Assembly: GCF_004348545.1 (NCBI RefSeq)
Contig: NZ_SMKL01000026.1
Location: forward strand, 1-64,000
Direction of reading: 5' to 3'
Length of the DNA: 64,000 nucleotides
Origin: Jiangella ureilytica
GTDB taxonomy: Bacteria > Actinomycetota > Actinomycetes > Jiangellales > Jiangellaceae
Made by a program: the position numbers and the translations under genes. Within the stretch, counting starts at the first letter, position 1. Every line of letters begins with the position of its first letter. The notes beneath the pieces are model-generated. The model had not been told where the DNA came from. It saw nothing but the letters and a program-made list of their open reading frames with translations, and made no database searches. Of the stretch, positions 1 through 7,926 are shown in pieces.

Positions 1-1
1 C

Positions 2-136
2 CTGATCGCCAAACACCTCGACAACAAAGGCAAACGCGGCGCCATGCGCGTGCTCAAACGCCACCTCACCGACGTCATCCACCGCACGCTCCGCCGCGAC
101 ATCCCACCGCTGACCTGCCACCAGCCAACCGCTTGA
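2..136 (+). mobile_element. 3' end of an IS110-like transposase gene (cut by window edge)
   Basis: An open frame enters from the left edge and ends at TGA 134-136. Its 44 visible residues are basic and resemble the conserved tail of IS110/IS1111-type transposases (a run of the kind GAMRVLKRHLTDVIHRTLRR). In that family the C-terminal transposase_20 region ends in such a basic helix. The bases after the stop look like a short IS end, but no inverted repeat can be defined because the upstream part is missing. Whether the complete element is intact cannot be judged here. The codon use, with several AAA and AAC codons, is less GC-biased than in the neighbouring genes, consistent with a mobile gene. 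Confidence 0.6.
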
Positions 137-181
137 CATAGAAGCGTCATTCCAAGGCCGGCGAGACCGCTGTCGGAGCCG

Positions 182-715
182 TCAGAGCATGCGGGTGAGC
201 GTGCGGCGGCGCAGGGCCAGGCCGACGTGGAGAGCCAGTGCGGCATACAGGACCAGATGACCACCGATGTGGACGGCCAAGGCCACGTCGTCCGGCACGA
301 CCTCGTACGGAGCCTGCCACTCGTGGTCCTCGGCGACGTCGCGTTCCTCGCCCGAGAGGTACAGCAGCGCGAACCCGGACGCCGGGACCACGAACAGCGC
401 CGCGTACATCACTCGCTCGACCCACGCCTCGACCCGCCGGTCGGCGTCGGTCAGCCGTGAGGACCACGGCGGCAGGGGCGTCCCCGTCCGCCAGGCCAGC
501 CGCAGCAGCGTCAGCACCACGATGGCGCCGCCGAGCCAGCCGTGCACGAACACGGCCGCCTCGTCGGAGTCGCTGTCGTCGGTGCCGGCGACCCAGGCGG
601 ACACCGTGTCGATCGCATAGCCCACCGCGAACTGGACGGCCAGGGCGGCCACCGTCAGCCAGTGCAGCGTCTTGGTGACGAGGCCGTACCCGGCCGGACC
701 GTTCCGCAGCGGCAT
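182..715 (-). CDS. cytochrome b561-family membrane protein
   Basis: This 177-residue protein has four hydrophobic helices and well placed histidines near residues 18, 58, 149 and 163. That pattern matches the bacterial cytochrome b561/Ni-hydrogenase b-type fold, in which two haems b are bound between the helices and electrons pass between quinones and a partner protein. Family members are usually 170-200 residues, so the length is normal. An acidic loop (about residues 45-53) lies between helices 1 and 2. The gene stands alone and is divergent from the DHFR-like gene, so no redox partner is suggested by context. The ATG at 715 is the natural start because the protein then opens directly with the first helix and its histidine. 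Confidence 0.75.
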   Translation of the reverse strand: MPLRNGPAGYGLVTKTLHWLTVAALAVQFAVGYAIDTVSAWVAGTDDSDSDEAAVFVHGWLGGAIVVLTLLRLAWRTGTPLPPWSSRLTDADRRVEAWVERVMYAALFVVPASGFALLYLSGEERDVAEDHEWQAPYEVVPDDVALAVHIGGHLVLYAALALHVGLALRRRTLTRML

Positions 716-932
716 CGCCCCACCCTAGGAGATCGCGCGGGTTGCGAGCGTCGCATCCGTGGGAAGCCTCGCAAGGCGCGGGCGCGAAGGCATGGTGGGG
801 TGCACGTCGCGTGCTCCGCGACGCGGTTTCGTGGTGTGTACTGGCGAGGCGATGGATTCTCGTCAGCCCGCCGATGAGTTCGCGGCTCCCGGCCGGTCAC
901 GAGCTCGTGACATCCTAGGAAAGGACACCGCC

Positions 933-1538
933 ATGTCGGAGCTTCTCGTCGACTTCATCACCTCCCTCGACGGCTACGCATCGGGAGAGGGCTGGCCCGG
1001 ATTCTGGGGCCTCGAGGGCCCGGAGTATCTCGCGTGGCTCGGTGAGCAGCCCGAGGCCACCTACCTGATGGGAGCCAACACCTACCGCCTGATGTCGGGC
1101 TTCGCCGCCGGCGAGGTCCCGAGTGGCCAAGACGAGTTCAGGCCCGAAGAAGAGGCGTCCGTCGACGAGCTCACGCAAGCCACCAAGGTGGTGTTCTCCT
1201 CCTCACTCGAGGAGCCACTGACGTGGGCCAACTCCACGCTGGTCCGCGACGACGCCGTCGAGGCGGTCCGCGCCATGAAGTCGAGTGGCTCGGGACTCCT
1301 CAGCACGATCGGCAGCCTCAGCCTGTGCCGATCCCTGCTACGAGCCGGGCTCGTCGACCGCTTCCGGGTCGTGATGTTCCCCGTGATCACCGGGGCCACG
1401 GGCGACGAACGCATCTACGACGACTATCCGGACGTCGCCCTCGAGATGATCGACCACCGCACCTTCGACGGCCGCATCCAGCTGGTCGAGTACAAGCCCC
1501 GCGTGCTCGAGCACCCGCCCCTCGGCGCCCCTGCGTGA
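933..1538 (+). CDS. dihydrofolate reductase family protein (RibD C-terminal-like)
   Basis: A 201-residue protein that begins with a typical RibD_C/DHFR-like strand (LLVDFITSLDGYASG) and carries the GANTYRLM and STIGSLSLCRSLL-type segments of that fold, which binds NADPH. Actinomycetes hold many such paralogues of unknown substrate, so neither true DHFR nor riboflavin activity should be assumed. The start at ATG 933 is chosen because an AGGAAAGG ribosome site lies 8-15 bases upstream (917-924). The same frame stays open further upstream, but that sequence has no family similarity. The gene is monocistronic and converges on metI, with a strong hairpin between them. Confidence 0.75.
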   Translation: MSELLVDFITSLDGYASGEGWPGFWGLEGPEYLAWLGEQPEATYLMGANTYRLMSGFAAGEVPSGQDEFRPEEEASVDELTQATKVVFSSSLEEPLTWANSTLVRDDAVEAVRAMKSSGSGLLSTIGSLSLCRSLLRAGLVDRFRVVMFPVITGATGDERIYDDYPDVALEMIDHRTFDGRIQLVEYKPRVLEHPPLGAPA

Positions 1539-1561
1539 CCTCGCCCCGTCCGCCGGTCTGG

Positions 1562-1591
1562 CCGCCGGTCTGGCTGCCGCCAGGCCGGCGG
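1562..1591. terminator. hairpin between convergent genes
   Basis: A 12-bp stem (CCGCCGGTCTGG paired with CCAGGCCGGCGG, one G-U pair) closes a 6-base loop between the stop of the DHFR-like gene and the stop of metI. There is no U-run, as is common for actinomycete terminators. Its place between two converging genes supports a bidirectional terminator. Confidence 0.5.
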
Positions 1592-1643
1592 GCGCGGAGC
1601 GGGCTCTGGGCAGACCTGTGCTCGAAGCGCCCGCAGGCACGGA

Positions 1644-2306
1644 TCAGCGGTGCAGCGCCTTCCGCGCCAGCCAGTTCCCGAGCAGTTGCGCCAGCTGGAC
1701 CATCCCGATGATCACCAGGACCGTGACCAGCGTGACCTCCCAGTTGAACCGCTGGTAGCCGTACACGATGGCGAAGTTGCCCAGCCCGCCGCCGCCCACG
1801 TAGCCGGCCAGCGCGGACATGTCGACGATGCCGATGAGCAGGAACGTGTACCCGAGGATGAGCGGCGCGAGCGCCTCCGGCACGAGCACCGTCACCAGGA
1901 TCCGCAGCCGCGACGCGCCCATCGCCCGGGCCGCCTCGATGACGCCGGGATCGGTGGCGACGAGGTTCTGCTCGACGATGCGCGCCGTCACGAACGTCGC
2001 CATGATCGACATGGCGAAGATGACGGCGTCGTTGCCGATCGTGGTGCCGACGACGGCGAGCGTCACCGGCCCGACCGCGGTGATGAAGATGATGAACGGG
2101 ATCGGCCGCACCACGTTGACGGCGACGTTGAGGATCGAGAAGACGACGACGTTCTCGAGCAGGTTGCCGCGCCGGGTCGCGTACAGCAGCACGCCCAGCA
2201 CCAGCCCCAGCAGGCCGCCGGACCCCACCGTCACGCCGACGATGTACAGCGTCTCGCGCACCGACTCCCACAGGATCGGCGAGAGCTCGGACCAGTCGCG
2301 GTTCAT
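1644..2306 (-). CDS. metI: methionine ABC transporter permease MetI
   Basis: A 220-residue inner-membrane protein with five to six hydrophobic segments and the EAA loop of the MetI family (VIEAARAMGASRLRILVTVL), which docks on the MetN ATPase. It forms the membrane channel of the MetNIQ importer for D/L-methionine and related sulfur compounds. Length and topology match the family. The start ATG at 2306 overlaps the metN stop in an ATGA arrangement, so the gene is last in a translationally coupled metQ-metN-metI operon. A longer open frame upstream of this start is only the wrong-frame shadow of metN. Confidence 0.93.
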   Translation of the reverse strand: MNRDWSELSPILWESVRETLYIVGVTVGSGGLLGLVLGVLLYATRRGNLLENVVVFSILNVAVNVVRPIPFIIFITAVGPVTLAVVGTTIGNDAVIFAMSIMATFVTARIVEQNLVATDPGVIEAARAMGASRLRILVTVLVPEALAPLILGYTFLLIGIVDMSALAGYVGGGGLGNFAIVYGYQRFNWEVTLVTVLVIIGMVQLAQLLGNWLARKALHR

Positions 2307-3355
2307 GCGCGCACCCCCGCGACCGCCGCCGTCCCGAGGTCGTCCACGTCGGTCCGGCCGCGCAGGTCCGCGATCAGCGCCGAGATCGCCGCGTCCGAGC
2401 CGGTCAGCTCCAGCGTCAGCGAGCCGAACGGCCGCTCGTCGAGCTCGGTGATGCCGCCGAACACGATCGTCCCGTCGACGCCGTGGGCTCGCAGCGCCGC
2501 CGTCACGTCGACGCCGGAGCCGGCGCCGTTCTCCCTGATCGCGACGGTGACGATCCGGCCGGGATGACGGTGGCGCAGCCGGTCCAGCGCCTCGGGCGTC
2601 GGCCGGTCCTTCAGCGTCGTCGCGACGAACCGGCGGGTAGCCCGCTCGCGTGGCGCGGCGAACACGTCGTACACGGGGCCGTGCTCGACGACCTTCCCGG
2701 CCTCCATGACGGCGACCCGGTGGGCGATCGAGCGGATGACGTCCATCTCGTGGGTGATGACGACGACGGTGACGCCGAGCTCGCGGTTGACCCGGCGCAG
2801 CAGCGCCAGCACGTCCTGCGTGGTGTCCGGGTCGAGGGCGCTGGTGGCCTCGTCGGCGAGCAGGATCCGCGGCGATGTCGCCAGTGCGCGGGCGATGCCG
2901 ACCCGCTGCTTCTGCCCGCCGGACAGCTGCCGCGGGTAGGCCTTCGCCTTGTCGGCGATGCCCACGTAGTCGAGCAGCTCGGCGACCCGCGCGGCCCGCC
3001 GCTCGCGCGGCCAGCCGGCCACCTTCAGCGGGTACGCGACATTGCCGGCGACGGTGCGCGAGTTCAGCAGGTTGAACTGCTGGAACACCATCCCGATGCC
3101 CGCGCGCACCCGCCGCAGCCGCCCTTCGCCGAGAGCGGTGACGTCCTGGCCGTCGACGAGCAGCCGGCCGGACGTCACCGTCTCGAGCGCGTTGACCAGC
3201 CGGACCAGCGTGCTCTTGCCGGCGCCGGAGTAGCCGATGACGCCGAAGATCTCGCCGGCCTCGATGTCGAGCGTGACGCCGTCGACCGCGCGGACGGCGC
3301 CGGCACCCGAACCGAAGACCTTGCTGACGTCCTGGAAGCTGATCACGGGTGCCAT
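2303..3355 (-). CDS. metN: methionine ABC transporter ATP-binding protein MetN
   Basis: This 350-residue ABC ATPase has Walker A (GYSGAGKST, about residues 42-50), the ABC signature LSGGQKQR, Walker B (ILLADEATSALD) and the switch histidine in VVITHEMD. The C-terminal region of about 80 residues has the layout of the NIL domain, which in MetN binds methionine and causes trans-inhibition of transport. That domain separates MetN from other amino-acid ABC ATPases. The gene overlaps metQ by one base (TGATG) and metI by four bases. Transport is therefore likely regulated both at expression and by internal methionine acting on the NIL domain. Confidence 0.94.
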   Translation of the reverse strand: MAPVISFQDVSKVFGSGAGAVRAVDGVTLDIEAGEIFGVIGYSGAGKSTLVRLVNALETVTSGRLLVDGQDVTALGEGRLRRVRAGIGMVFQQFNLLNSRTVAGNVAYPLKVAGWPRERRAARVAELLDYVGIADKAKAYPRQLSGGQKQRVGIARALATSPRILLADEATSALDPDTTQDVLALLRRVNRELGVTVVVITHEMDVIRSIAHRVAVMEAGKVVEHGPVYDVFAAPRERATRRFVATTLKDRPTPEALDRLRHRHPGRIVTVAIRENGAGSGVDVTAALRAHGVDGTIVFGGITELDERPFGSLTLELTGSDAAISALIADLRGRTDVDDLGTAAVAGVRA

Positions 3356-4239
3356 CAGTGCGCGGCGAGGTCCGTCTGGATGCCGTCGAGGATCTCACTG
3401 AGCTCGTCGGCCGGATTGTCGATGAAGACGGCCGTGCCGCCGGACGCCTGCGACGACGCCGCCTCGACCTCGGGCGAGTGGTACAGCTCGACCAGCCGCT
3501 GGAACGTCTCGTTGTCGGCCTCGTCGGACCGGGCGACCCACACGTTGATGTACGGGCGGGCACCGGGGCTGTCGGCCTGGTCCTGATAGAGGGCGTCCGT
3601 GGGCTCCAGGCCCGCGTCGGCGACGAAGTCGTTGTTGATCACCGACGCGTCGACGCTGTTGAGCGCCGTCGCCGTCTGCTCGGCGGCGACGGGGGTGACC
3701 GTCACCTTCGACTCGGACTCGACGACGTCCGACGGCAGCGACGTCGAGCTGCCGCCGCCCTCGAGCGTGATCAGGCCGGCGTCCTGCAGGACGAGCAGCG
3801 CGCGGGCCTGGTTGGTCTCGTCGTTCGGGATGGCGACCTCGCCGCCGTCGGGGATGTCATCGAGCGACTGGTGCCGCTGCGAGTACAGGCCGAGCGGGTA
3901 GATCGCCGTCGCGCCGATGGGCGCCAGGTCGTCGTCGTTCGACACGTTGTACGCGGCCAGGTACTGCAGGTGCTGGAACTGGTTGAGGTCGAGCTGGCCC
4001 TGCGACAATGCCGGGTTGGGCTGTGTGTAGTCGGTGAAGTTGACCAGCTCCACGTCGATGCCCTCGTCGTCGGCGAGCTCGGTGAAGACCTGCCAGTAGT
4101 CCTCGCTGGCGCCGACCACGCCGATGCGGATCGGATCGCCGGACTCGCCGGACGCGGTCTCGGTGTCGCCCCCGCCGCACGCGGCCAGAACGGCGGCGGC
4201 TCCGGCGGCGACGAGGGTCAGGGTGATGCGGCGGTTCAT
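3355..4239 (-). CDS. metQ: methionine-binding lipoprotein MetQ
   Basis: A 294-residue NlpA/MetQ-family substrate-binding protein. It starts with a short lipoprotein signal peptide ending in a lipobox (LAAC, Cys21), then the start of mature MetQ (IRIGVVGASEDYWQVF) and the NFTDYTQPNPALSQGQLDLNQ segment that is highly conserved in the family. It is anchored on the outer face of the membrane and delivers methionine to MetI. It is the first gene of the operon. An ATG at 4239 with a GGAG-like site (CAAGGAGCAG) upstream fits. A Met/Cys-rich leader ORF ends about 150 bases upstream. Confidence 0.93.
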   Translation of the reverse strand: MNRRITLTLVAAGAAAVLAACGGGDTETASGESGDPIRIGVVGASEDYWQVFTELADDEGIDVELVNFTDYTQPNPALSQGQLDLNQFQHLQYLAAYNVSNDDDLAPIGATAIYPLGLYSQRHQSLDDIPDGGEVAIPNDETNQARALLVLQDAGLITLEGGGSSTSLPSDVVESESKVTVTPVAAEQTATALNSVDASVINNDFVADAGLEPTDALYQDQADSPGARPYINVWVARSDEADNETFQRLVELYHSPEVEAASSQASGGTAVFIDNPADELSEILDGIQTDLAAH

Positions 4240-4389
4240 GGCGTGCTGCTCCTTGGTGAGGGTGACGGGTGCGCGGGATGGGCGCGGAAGGTCCCAGGAC
4301 GGCGCGACGGGGGTCGCCGGCCGGTCCCGGTGGGGGTGCGGGGTGAAGAGGGTGGTGCAGGGTGCTGACTCAGTGACGCGCGGACGGCG

Positions 4390-4494
4390 TCAGTGGCAGC
4401 GGCGCATTCGCATCGGACACGGGCGCATGCGCATGCCGCGGCCGGTGGTGGCCGTGGTCATGAGGCGGGCGGTGTCGGACGAAGCGCGAGACAT
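4390..4494 (-). CDS. candidate Met/Cys-rich leader peptide before metQNI
   Basis: A 34-codon ORF starts at ATG 4494, preceded by a GGGAAG site about ten bases upstream, and ends with TGA at 4390. It encodes six methionines and two cysteines. The last 14 residues read MRMRPCPMRMRRCH, so four Met and two Cys codons are packed just before the stop. The composition fits an attenuation peptide whose translation senses charged Met/Cys tRNA, and the ORF lies 150 bases before metQ on the same strand. Short leader ORFs rich in the end-product amino acid are well known for amino-acid operons, and polycysteine uORFs are described in mycobacteria. The regulatory role here is an inference; no clear competing hairpins were identified by eye. 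Confidence 0.55.
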   Translation of the reverse strand: MSRASSDTARLMTTATTGRGMRMRPCPMRMRRCH

Positions 4495-4510
4495 GCGTCC
4501 ATCTTCCCGA

Positions 4511-4529
4511 TTGGACCAGTGGTCTCCAA
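4511..4529. promoter_or_regulatory. GntR/FadR-type palindromic operator candidate
   Basis: The 19-bp sequence TTGGACCAGTGGTCTCCAA contains a perfect GACCA-g-TGGTC core and outer TTGGA/TCCAA arms. Its style matches operators of FadR-type GntR repressors. It lies 17 bases upstream of the leader ORF start and so sits in the metQNI promoter/5' region. The protein that binds it is not known. Confidence 0.45.
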
Positions 4530-4545
4530 ACAAAGTGGCGTGTGA

Positions 4546-4582
4546 TCTCACATCGTGAACGCATCAGGATCACAATGTGAGA
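4546..4582. promoter_or_regulatory. large inverted repeat between tctA and the met leader
   Basis: TCTCACATCGTGA and TCACAATGTGAGA form 13-bp arms (12 of 13 paired) around an 11-bp spacer. Smaller dyads (TGTGA-TC-TCACA, TCACA-a-TGTGA) are nested in or next to the arms. It may be an operator for the met leader transcript or the terminator of the upstream tct operon; the sequence alone does not decide. The stretch 4583-4709 holds no gene, but a perfect 15-bp palindrome (CCATGATcATCATGG, 4701-4715) overlaps the tctA stop codon. Confidence 0.4.
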
Positions 4583-4709
4583 CCCACCGCGAGACCACGT
4601 GGCTCGTAGCCGGGCGAGAGGGAACGGCGGTGATCGACTCTCGAACAGGCTCGGCGTGGTGAGCTTGCTGGTCGTCGCCGCGTGTGCAGCCACTGGATCG
4701 CCATGATCA

Positions 4710-6254
4710 TCATGGAGTGTGGCCGGACGGCGGCTGGTGCGCAGCCGCGAGCAGGGCGCGCTCGCGCCGCGTCGTCTTCACGGTCCCGTAGATGCCGTAC
4801 GCCAGCAGCGCCAGCGCGGCGAGCAGGATCGACGCCGTCCAGGGACGGGTGACGAACTGCCAGAACGACGAGTCGGCGAGCAGCATGCCCTGTCGCAGGT
4901 TCGACTCGAACCCGGCGCCCAGCAACAGCCCGATCGCCGCCGCGGCCGTCGAGTACCCGTACCGGATCATGAAGTAGCCGATGATCCCGAAGCCCAGCAG
5001 CACGATCACGTCGAACAGCGACTGCCGCAGCGAGTAGATGCCTACGTGCGTCACCACGAAGACCAGCGGCATGATCACCCGCCGGTCCAGATGGATCACC
5101 CGCAGCAGCAGCCGGGCCAGCGGCCAGCCGAACGCGAGCAGCAGCAGCGACCCGCCCAGCAGGCCGGCCACCGTCGCGTGCAGCAGCTCCGGCGACTCCT
5201 GCATGAGCATCGGGCCGGGCACGAAGCCCTGCAGCATCAGCGCGCCCAGGACCAGGACCATCGAGTCGCTGCCGGGGATGCCCAGACCGAGCGTCGGCAC
5301 CATCTCGCCGGCCTGCGAGGCGTTGGCGGCGGACTCGTTGGCGGCGACGCCCTCGATGCTGCCCTTGCCGAACTGCTCCGGCGTCTTCGAGGTCAGTTTC
5401 GCCTGCTGGTACGACATGACGGCGGACGCCGTGCCGCTCATGCCGGGGATGGCGCCGATCAGCGTCCCGATGAGCGCTCCCATCGCGACCGGCCGGTAGA
5501 TCGGCTTGAGCTTGCGGAAGCCGGGGAACCGCGCCATCGACTTCGAGGTCGGGAGGATGTCCTCCCAGTTGTAGTTCTGCCGCATGCTGCGGATGATCTC
5601 GCTGATGGTGACCAGGCCCAGGACGGCGGGAATCGTCTGGAAGCCGCCGCGCAGCTCCGGGACGTCGAAGCTGAACCGGGCGACGGCGTTGACCGGGTCC
5701 GGGCCGACCAGCGAGATCGCCACGCCCAGCGCCGCCGCCATCAAGCCCTTGATGACGTTCTTCCCGGTCAGCGACACGACGGCGACCAGCCCGAGACAGT
5801 ACAGGGCGAACAGCTCGGGGGAGAGGAACGTGTACGTCAGCGTCGACAGCGGCACCACGAGCAGCACGAAGAACGGGATGCTCACCAGCTGCCCCAGCAC
5901 GGCGCCGAACAGCGTGCTGCCCAGCGCCAGCCCACTCTTGCCCTGTTTGTGCAGCGCGTAGCCGTCGATCGCGGTGAGGAACGCCGCCGGCGACGCGGGC
6001 ACGCCCAGCAGCACGGCCGGCAGGCTGTTCGAGAACGAGACGGCGACGCTGATCGTCACCAGGAACGCGACCGCCGTGACGGCGTCCATGCTGAAGGTCA
6101 GCGGCACGACGACGCCGATGCCCAGGCCCGACCCGACGCCGGGCAGCACGCCGCAGCAGGCGCCCCACACCACGGCGACCGCGATGGCGAAGATCACGGC
6201 CGGGTGCGTGAGCAGCTCGACCGCGTGCCCGAGCGAGTTCAGTGCGAGATCCAT
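4710..6254 (-). CDS. tctA: tripartite tricarboxylate transporter large permease TctA
   Basis: A 514-residue polytopic membrane protein with about twelve helices and both glycine-rich family signatures: PGVGSGLGIGVVVPLTF near the N terminus and the GLGIPGSDSM segment near the middle. TctA is the large membrane subunit of TTT secondary transporters, which take up di- and tricarboxylates with the help of TctB and a periplasmic-type binding protein. The gene is the last of tctC-amidohydrolase-tctB-tctA, 16 bases after tctB. The substrate cannot be read from the permease, but the TcuA-like flavoprotein in the same region suggests a polycarboxylate. Confidence 0.9.
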   Translation of the reverse strand: MDLALNSLGHAVELLTHPAVIFAIAVAVVWGACCGVLPGVGSGLGIGVVVPLTFSMDAVTAVAFLVTISVAVSFSNSLPAVLLGVPASPAAFLTAIDGYALHKQGKSGLALGSTLFGAVLGQLVSIPFFVLLVVPLSTLTYTFLSPELFALYCLGLVAVVSLTGKNVIKGLMAAALGVAISLVGPDPVNAVARFSFDVPELRGGFQTIPAVLGLVTISEIIRSMRQNYNWEDILPTSKSMARFPGFRKLKPIYRPVAMGALIGTLIGAIPGMSGTASAVMSYQQAKLTSKTPEQFGKGSIEGVAANESAANASQAGEMVPTLGLGIPGSDSMVLVLGALMLQGFVPGPMLMQESPELLHATVAGLLGGSLLLLAFGWPLARLLLRVIHLDRRVIMPLVFVVTHVGIYSLRQSLFDVIVLLGFGIIGYFMIRYGYSTAAAAIGLLLGAGFESNLRQGMLLADSSFWQFVTRPWTASILLAALALLAYGIYGTVKTTRRERALLAAAHQPPSGHTP

Positions 6255-6270
6255 GCCTGCTCCCGGTCCG

Positions 6271-6903
6271 TCACAGGCTCATCCGCGGGATGAGGTCGGC
6301 GAAGAAGAGGTCGACGGGGCCGGCCGGGTACTGGACGCCGAACACCCGGTTGAACAGCACCCACAGCACGATCGTGAACACGACCGGGACGACGCCGAGC
6401 TTCACCCACGAGCGCACGCCCATGGCGACCAGCCCGAACACCGACAGCAGCAGCGACGACACCATGAAGCCGACGCGGGGGAGCAGGAACACCCAGCCGA
6501 ACCCGGCCGCCCACATGACGAACGAGCGCAGCGGCGACGCCGGCAGCCCGAACTCGTCGCCCGCGCCGTCCGACGGCACCTGGTTGCCGGACCGCCGCCA
6601 CGCCAGCAGCCGCCGCCCGATCAGCAGCAGCCCGCCCACGATCAGCCACGCGCCGAGCACGATCGCCAGTCCGTCCGACCCGATCGGGTCGCTGACGCTG
6701 CCCTGGCGGATGTCGCGCGACGACACGATGAGCAGCACGCCGATCGCGCTGCCGGCGGCCGCGACCGCCATGTCGATGCGCCGGTCGACCGTCGGGTCCG
6801 GATCCTCCACCGTCGGCGGCAGCTCCGGCTCCGGCGGCTCCTCAGGCGACTCCATCGACGACGGTGTCAGCTCACTTCCCGCCTGGCTCGCGTCCGGGCT
6901 CAT
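6271..6903 (-). CDS. tctB: tripartite tricarboxylate transporter small permease TctB
   Basis: A 210-residue protein with a Pro/Glu-rich hydrophilic N-terminal extension of about 50 residues followed by four membrane helices, the architecture of the TctB small subunit. Sequence identity within this family is low, so the call rests on the helix pattern, length and position directly upstream of tctA. The start at ATG 6903 is chosen because it overlaps the stop of the amidohydrolase in an ATGA arrangement; the frame is open upstream without family features. The acidic, proline-rich extension before helix 1 is longer than usual. Confidence 0.82.
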   Translation of the reverse strand: MSPDASQAGSELTPSSMESPEEPPEPELPPTVEDPDPTVDRRIDMAVAAAGSAIGVLLIVSSRDIRQGSVSDPIGSDGLAIVLGAWLIVGGLLLIGRRLLAWRRSGNQVPSDGAGDEFGLPASPLRSFVMWAAGFGWVFLLPRVGFMVSSLLLSVFGLVAMGVRSWVKLGVVPVVFTIVLWVLFNRVFGVQYPAGPVDLFFADLIPRMSL

Positions 6904-7904
6904 GCATCCCCCAGGAGGCGCTGGACGTTGCCGGCCAGGATGAGCGCGCGGTCCTCGTCGGACAGCCACGAGTACGACTCCAGCCGCCGGACGGGGTCGT
7001 CGTCACCCATGTCGGAGGGGTAGTCGGTCCCGAGCACCACCTGGCCGGCGCCGACCTCGTCGATCAGGTACCGCAGCGCGGCCGGCGAGTGCGTCAGCGT
7101 GTCGAAGTGCAGCGACTTCAGGTAGTCGCTCGGCACGCCCGCCGGTGCCGTGATCTCGTCGCGCACCGCGCGGCCGTGGTCGATGCGGCCGATGCCGAAC
7201 GCCGTGTAGCCGCCGCCGTGCGCCAGCACCAGGCGCAGCCCGGGCAGCCGGTCCAGCACCCCGCCGAGCACCAGCGACGCCACCGCCACCGTCGTCTCGT
7301 ACGGGTTGCCGATGAGGTTCCCCAAGTAGTGCCGCTTGGTCGCGTCGCCGCAGCGCGGGAAGACCGGGTGGACCAGCACCAGCGAGCGGTGCGCCTCGGC
7401 CGCCTCGAGCACCGGGAACAGCGACTCCGCGTCCCAGTTCACCCCGTTGACGTGCGTGCCGATGGCGATGCCGGCGAACCCGAGGTCGTGGGTGCGTTTC
7501 AGCTCCGCCAGCGAGGCGTCGACGTCGGGCAGCGGCAGCGCGGCCAGCCCGCCGAACCGGTCCGGGAACGCCGTCATCATCTCGGCGATCTCGTCGTTGA
7601 CGGTGCGCAGCGCGGCGACCCGCTGCGCACCGTCGCGCCCGTACTGGTAGAGCGGCGGCAGCACCGAGACGAGCTGGCGGGCCACGCCCATCGCGGTCAT
7701 CCGCTCGACCCGGCGCCCGGGCGGCTCGAGATGCACGGGCGACCCGAACGCCATGGCCTTGCCGTTCAGCTCGGCGACCGGCCGGCCCTGCGCGTTCAGG
7801 GACATCGGGACCCCGAACCAGTCCCGCCCGGTTTCCGCGGCGTTCACCGCCGACTGCGGGAACAGGTGGGCGTGGACGTCGATGCCGGTCGGCCGCTCTG
7901 CCAT
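6900..7904 (-). CDS. amidohydrolase_2 family metal-dependent hydrolase/decarboxylase (ACMSD-like)
   Basis: This 334-residue TIM-barrel protein has the amidohydrolase-2 pattern: an HxH metal motif at the N terminus (DVHAHLFP), a further His in LVLVHPVFPR, a catalytic His in VLAHGGG and the metal Asp in VLGTDYPSD. Relatives include aminocarboxymuconate-semialdehyde decarboxylase, gamma-resorcylate decarboxylase and 4-oxalomesaconate-type hydratases, so decarboxylation or hydration of an unsaturated or aromatic acid is likely. The ATG at 7904 follows a GGGAG site with seven bases of spacing. A GTG at 7910 is less well spaced. Its place between the transporter subunits ties it to the imported acid. 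Confidence 0.82.
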   Translation of the reverse strand: MAERPTGIDVHAHLFPQSAVNAAETGRDWFGVPMSLNAQGRPVAELNGKAMAFGSPVHLEPPGRRVERMTAMGVARQLVSVLPPLYQYGRDGAQRVAALRTVNDEIAEMMTAFPDRFGGLAALPLPDVDASLAELKRTHDLGFAGIAIGTHVNGVNWDAESLFPVLEAAEAHRSLVLVHPVFPRCGDATKRHYLGNLIGNPYETTVAVASLVLGGVLDRLPGLRLVLAHGGGYTAFGIGRIDHGRAVRDEITAPAGVPSDYLKSLHFDTLTHSPAALRYLIDEVGAGQVVLGTDYPSDMGDDDPVRRLESYSWLSDEDRALILAGNVQRLLGDA

Positions 7905-7926
7905 CGTCACTCTCCCGAGGAGATCG

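Noticed and set aside
805-823. CGTCGCG/CGCGACG hairpin as a terminator
   Set aside because: It lies between divergent genes, where a terminator is not expected; may be a chance stem in GC-rich DNA.
4240-4390. SAM riboswitch upstream of metQ
   Set aside because: I could not recognise a SAM-I, SAM-II or SAM-IV core; a covariance-model search would be decisive. The leader ORF is a better supported regulator.
4541-4580. CRP-like site from TGTGA/TCACA words
   Set aside because: The spacing between half-sites is 1-2 bases rather than six, so it does not match a CRP operator.
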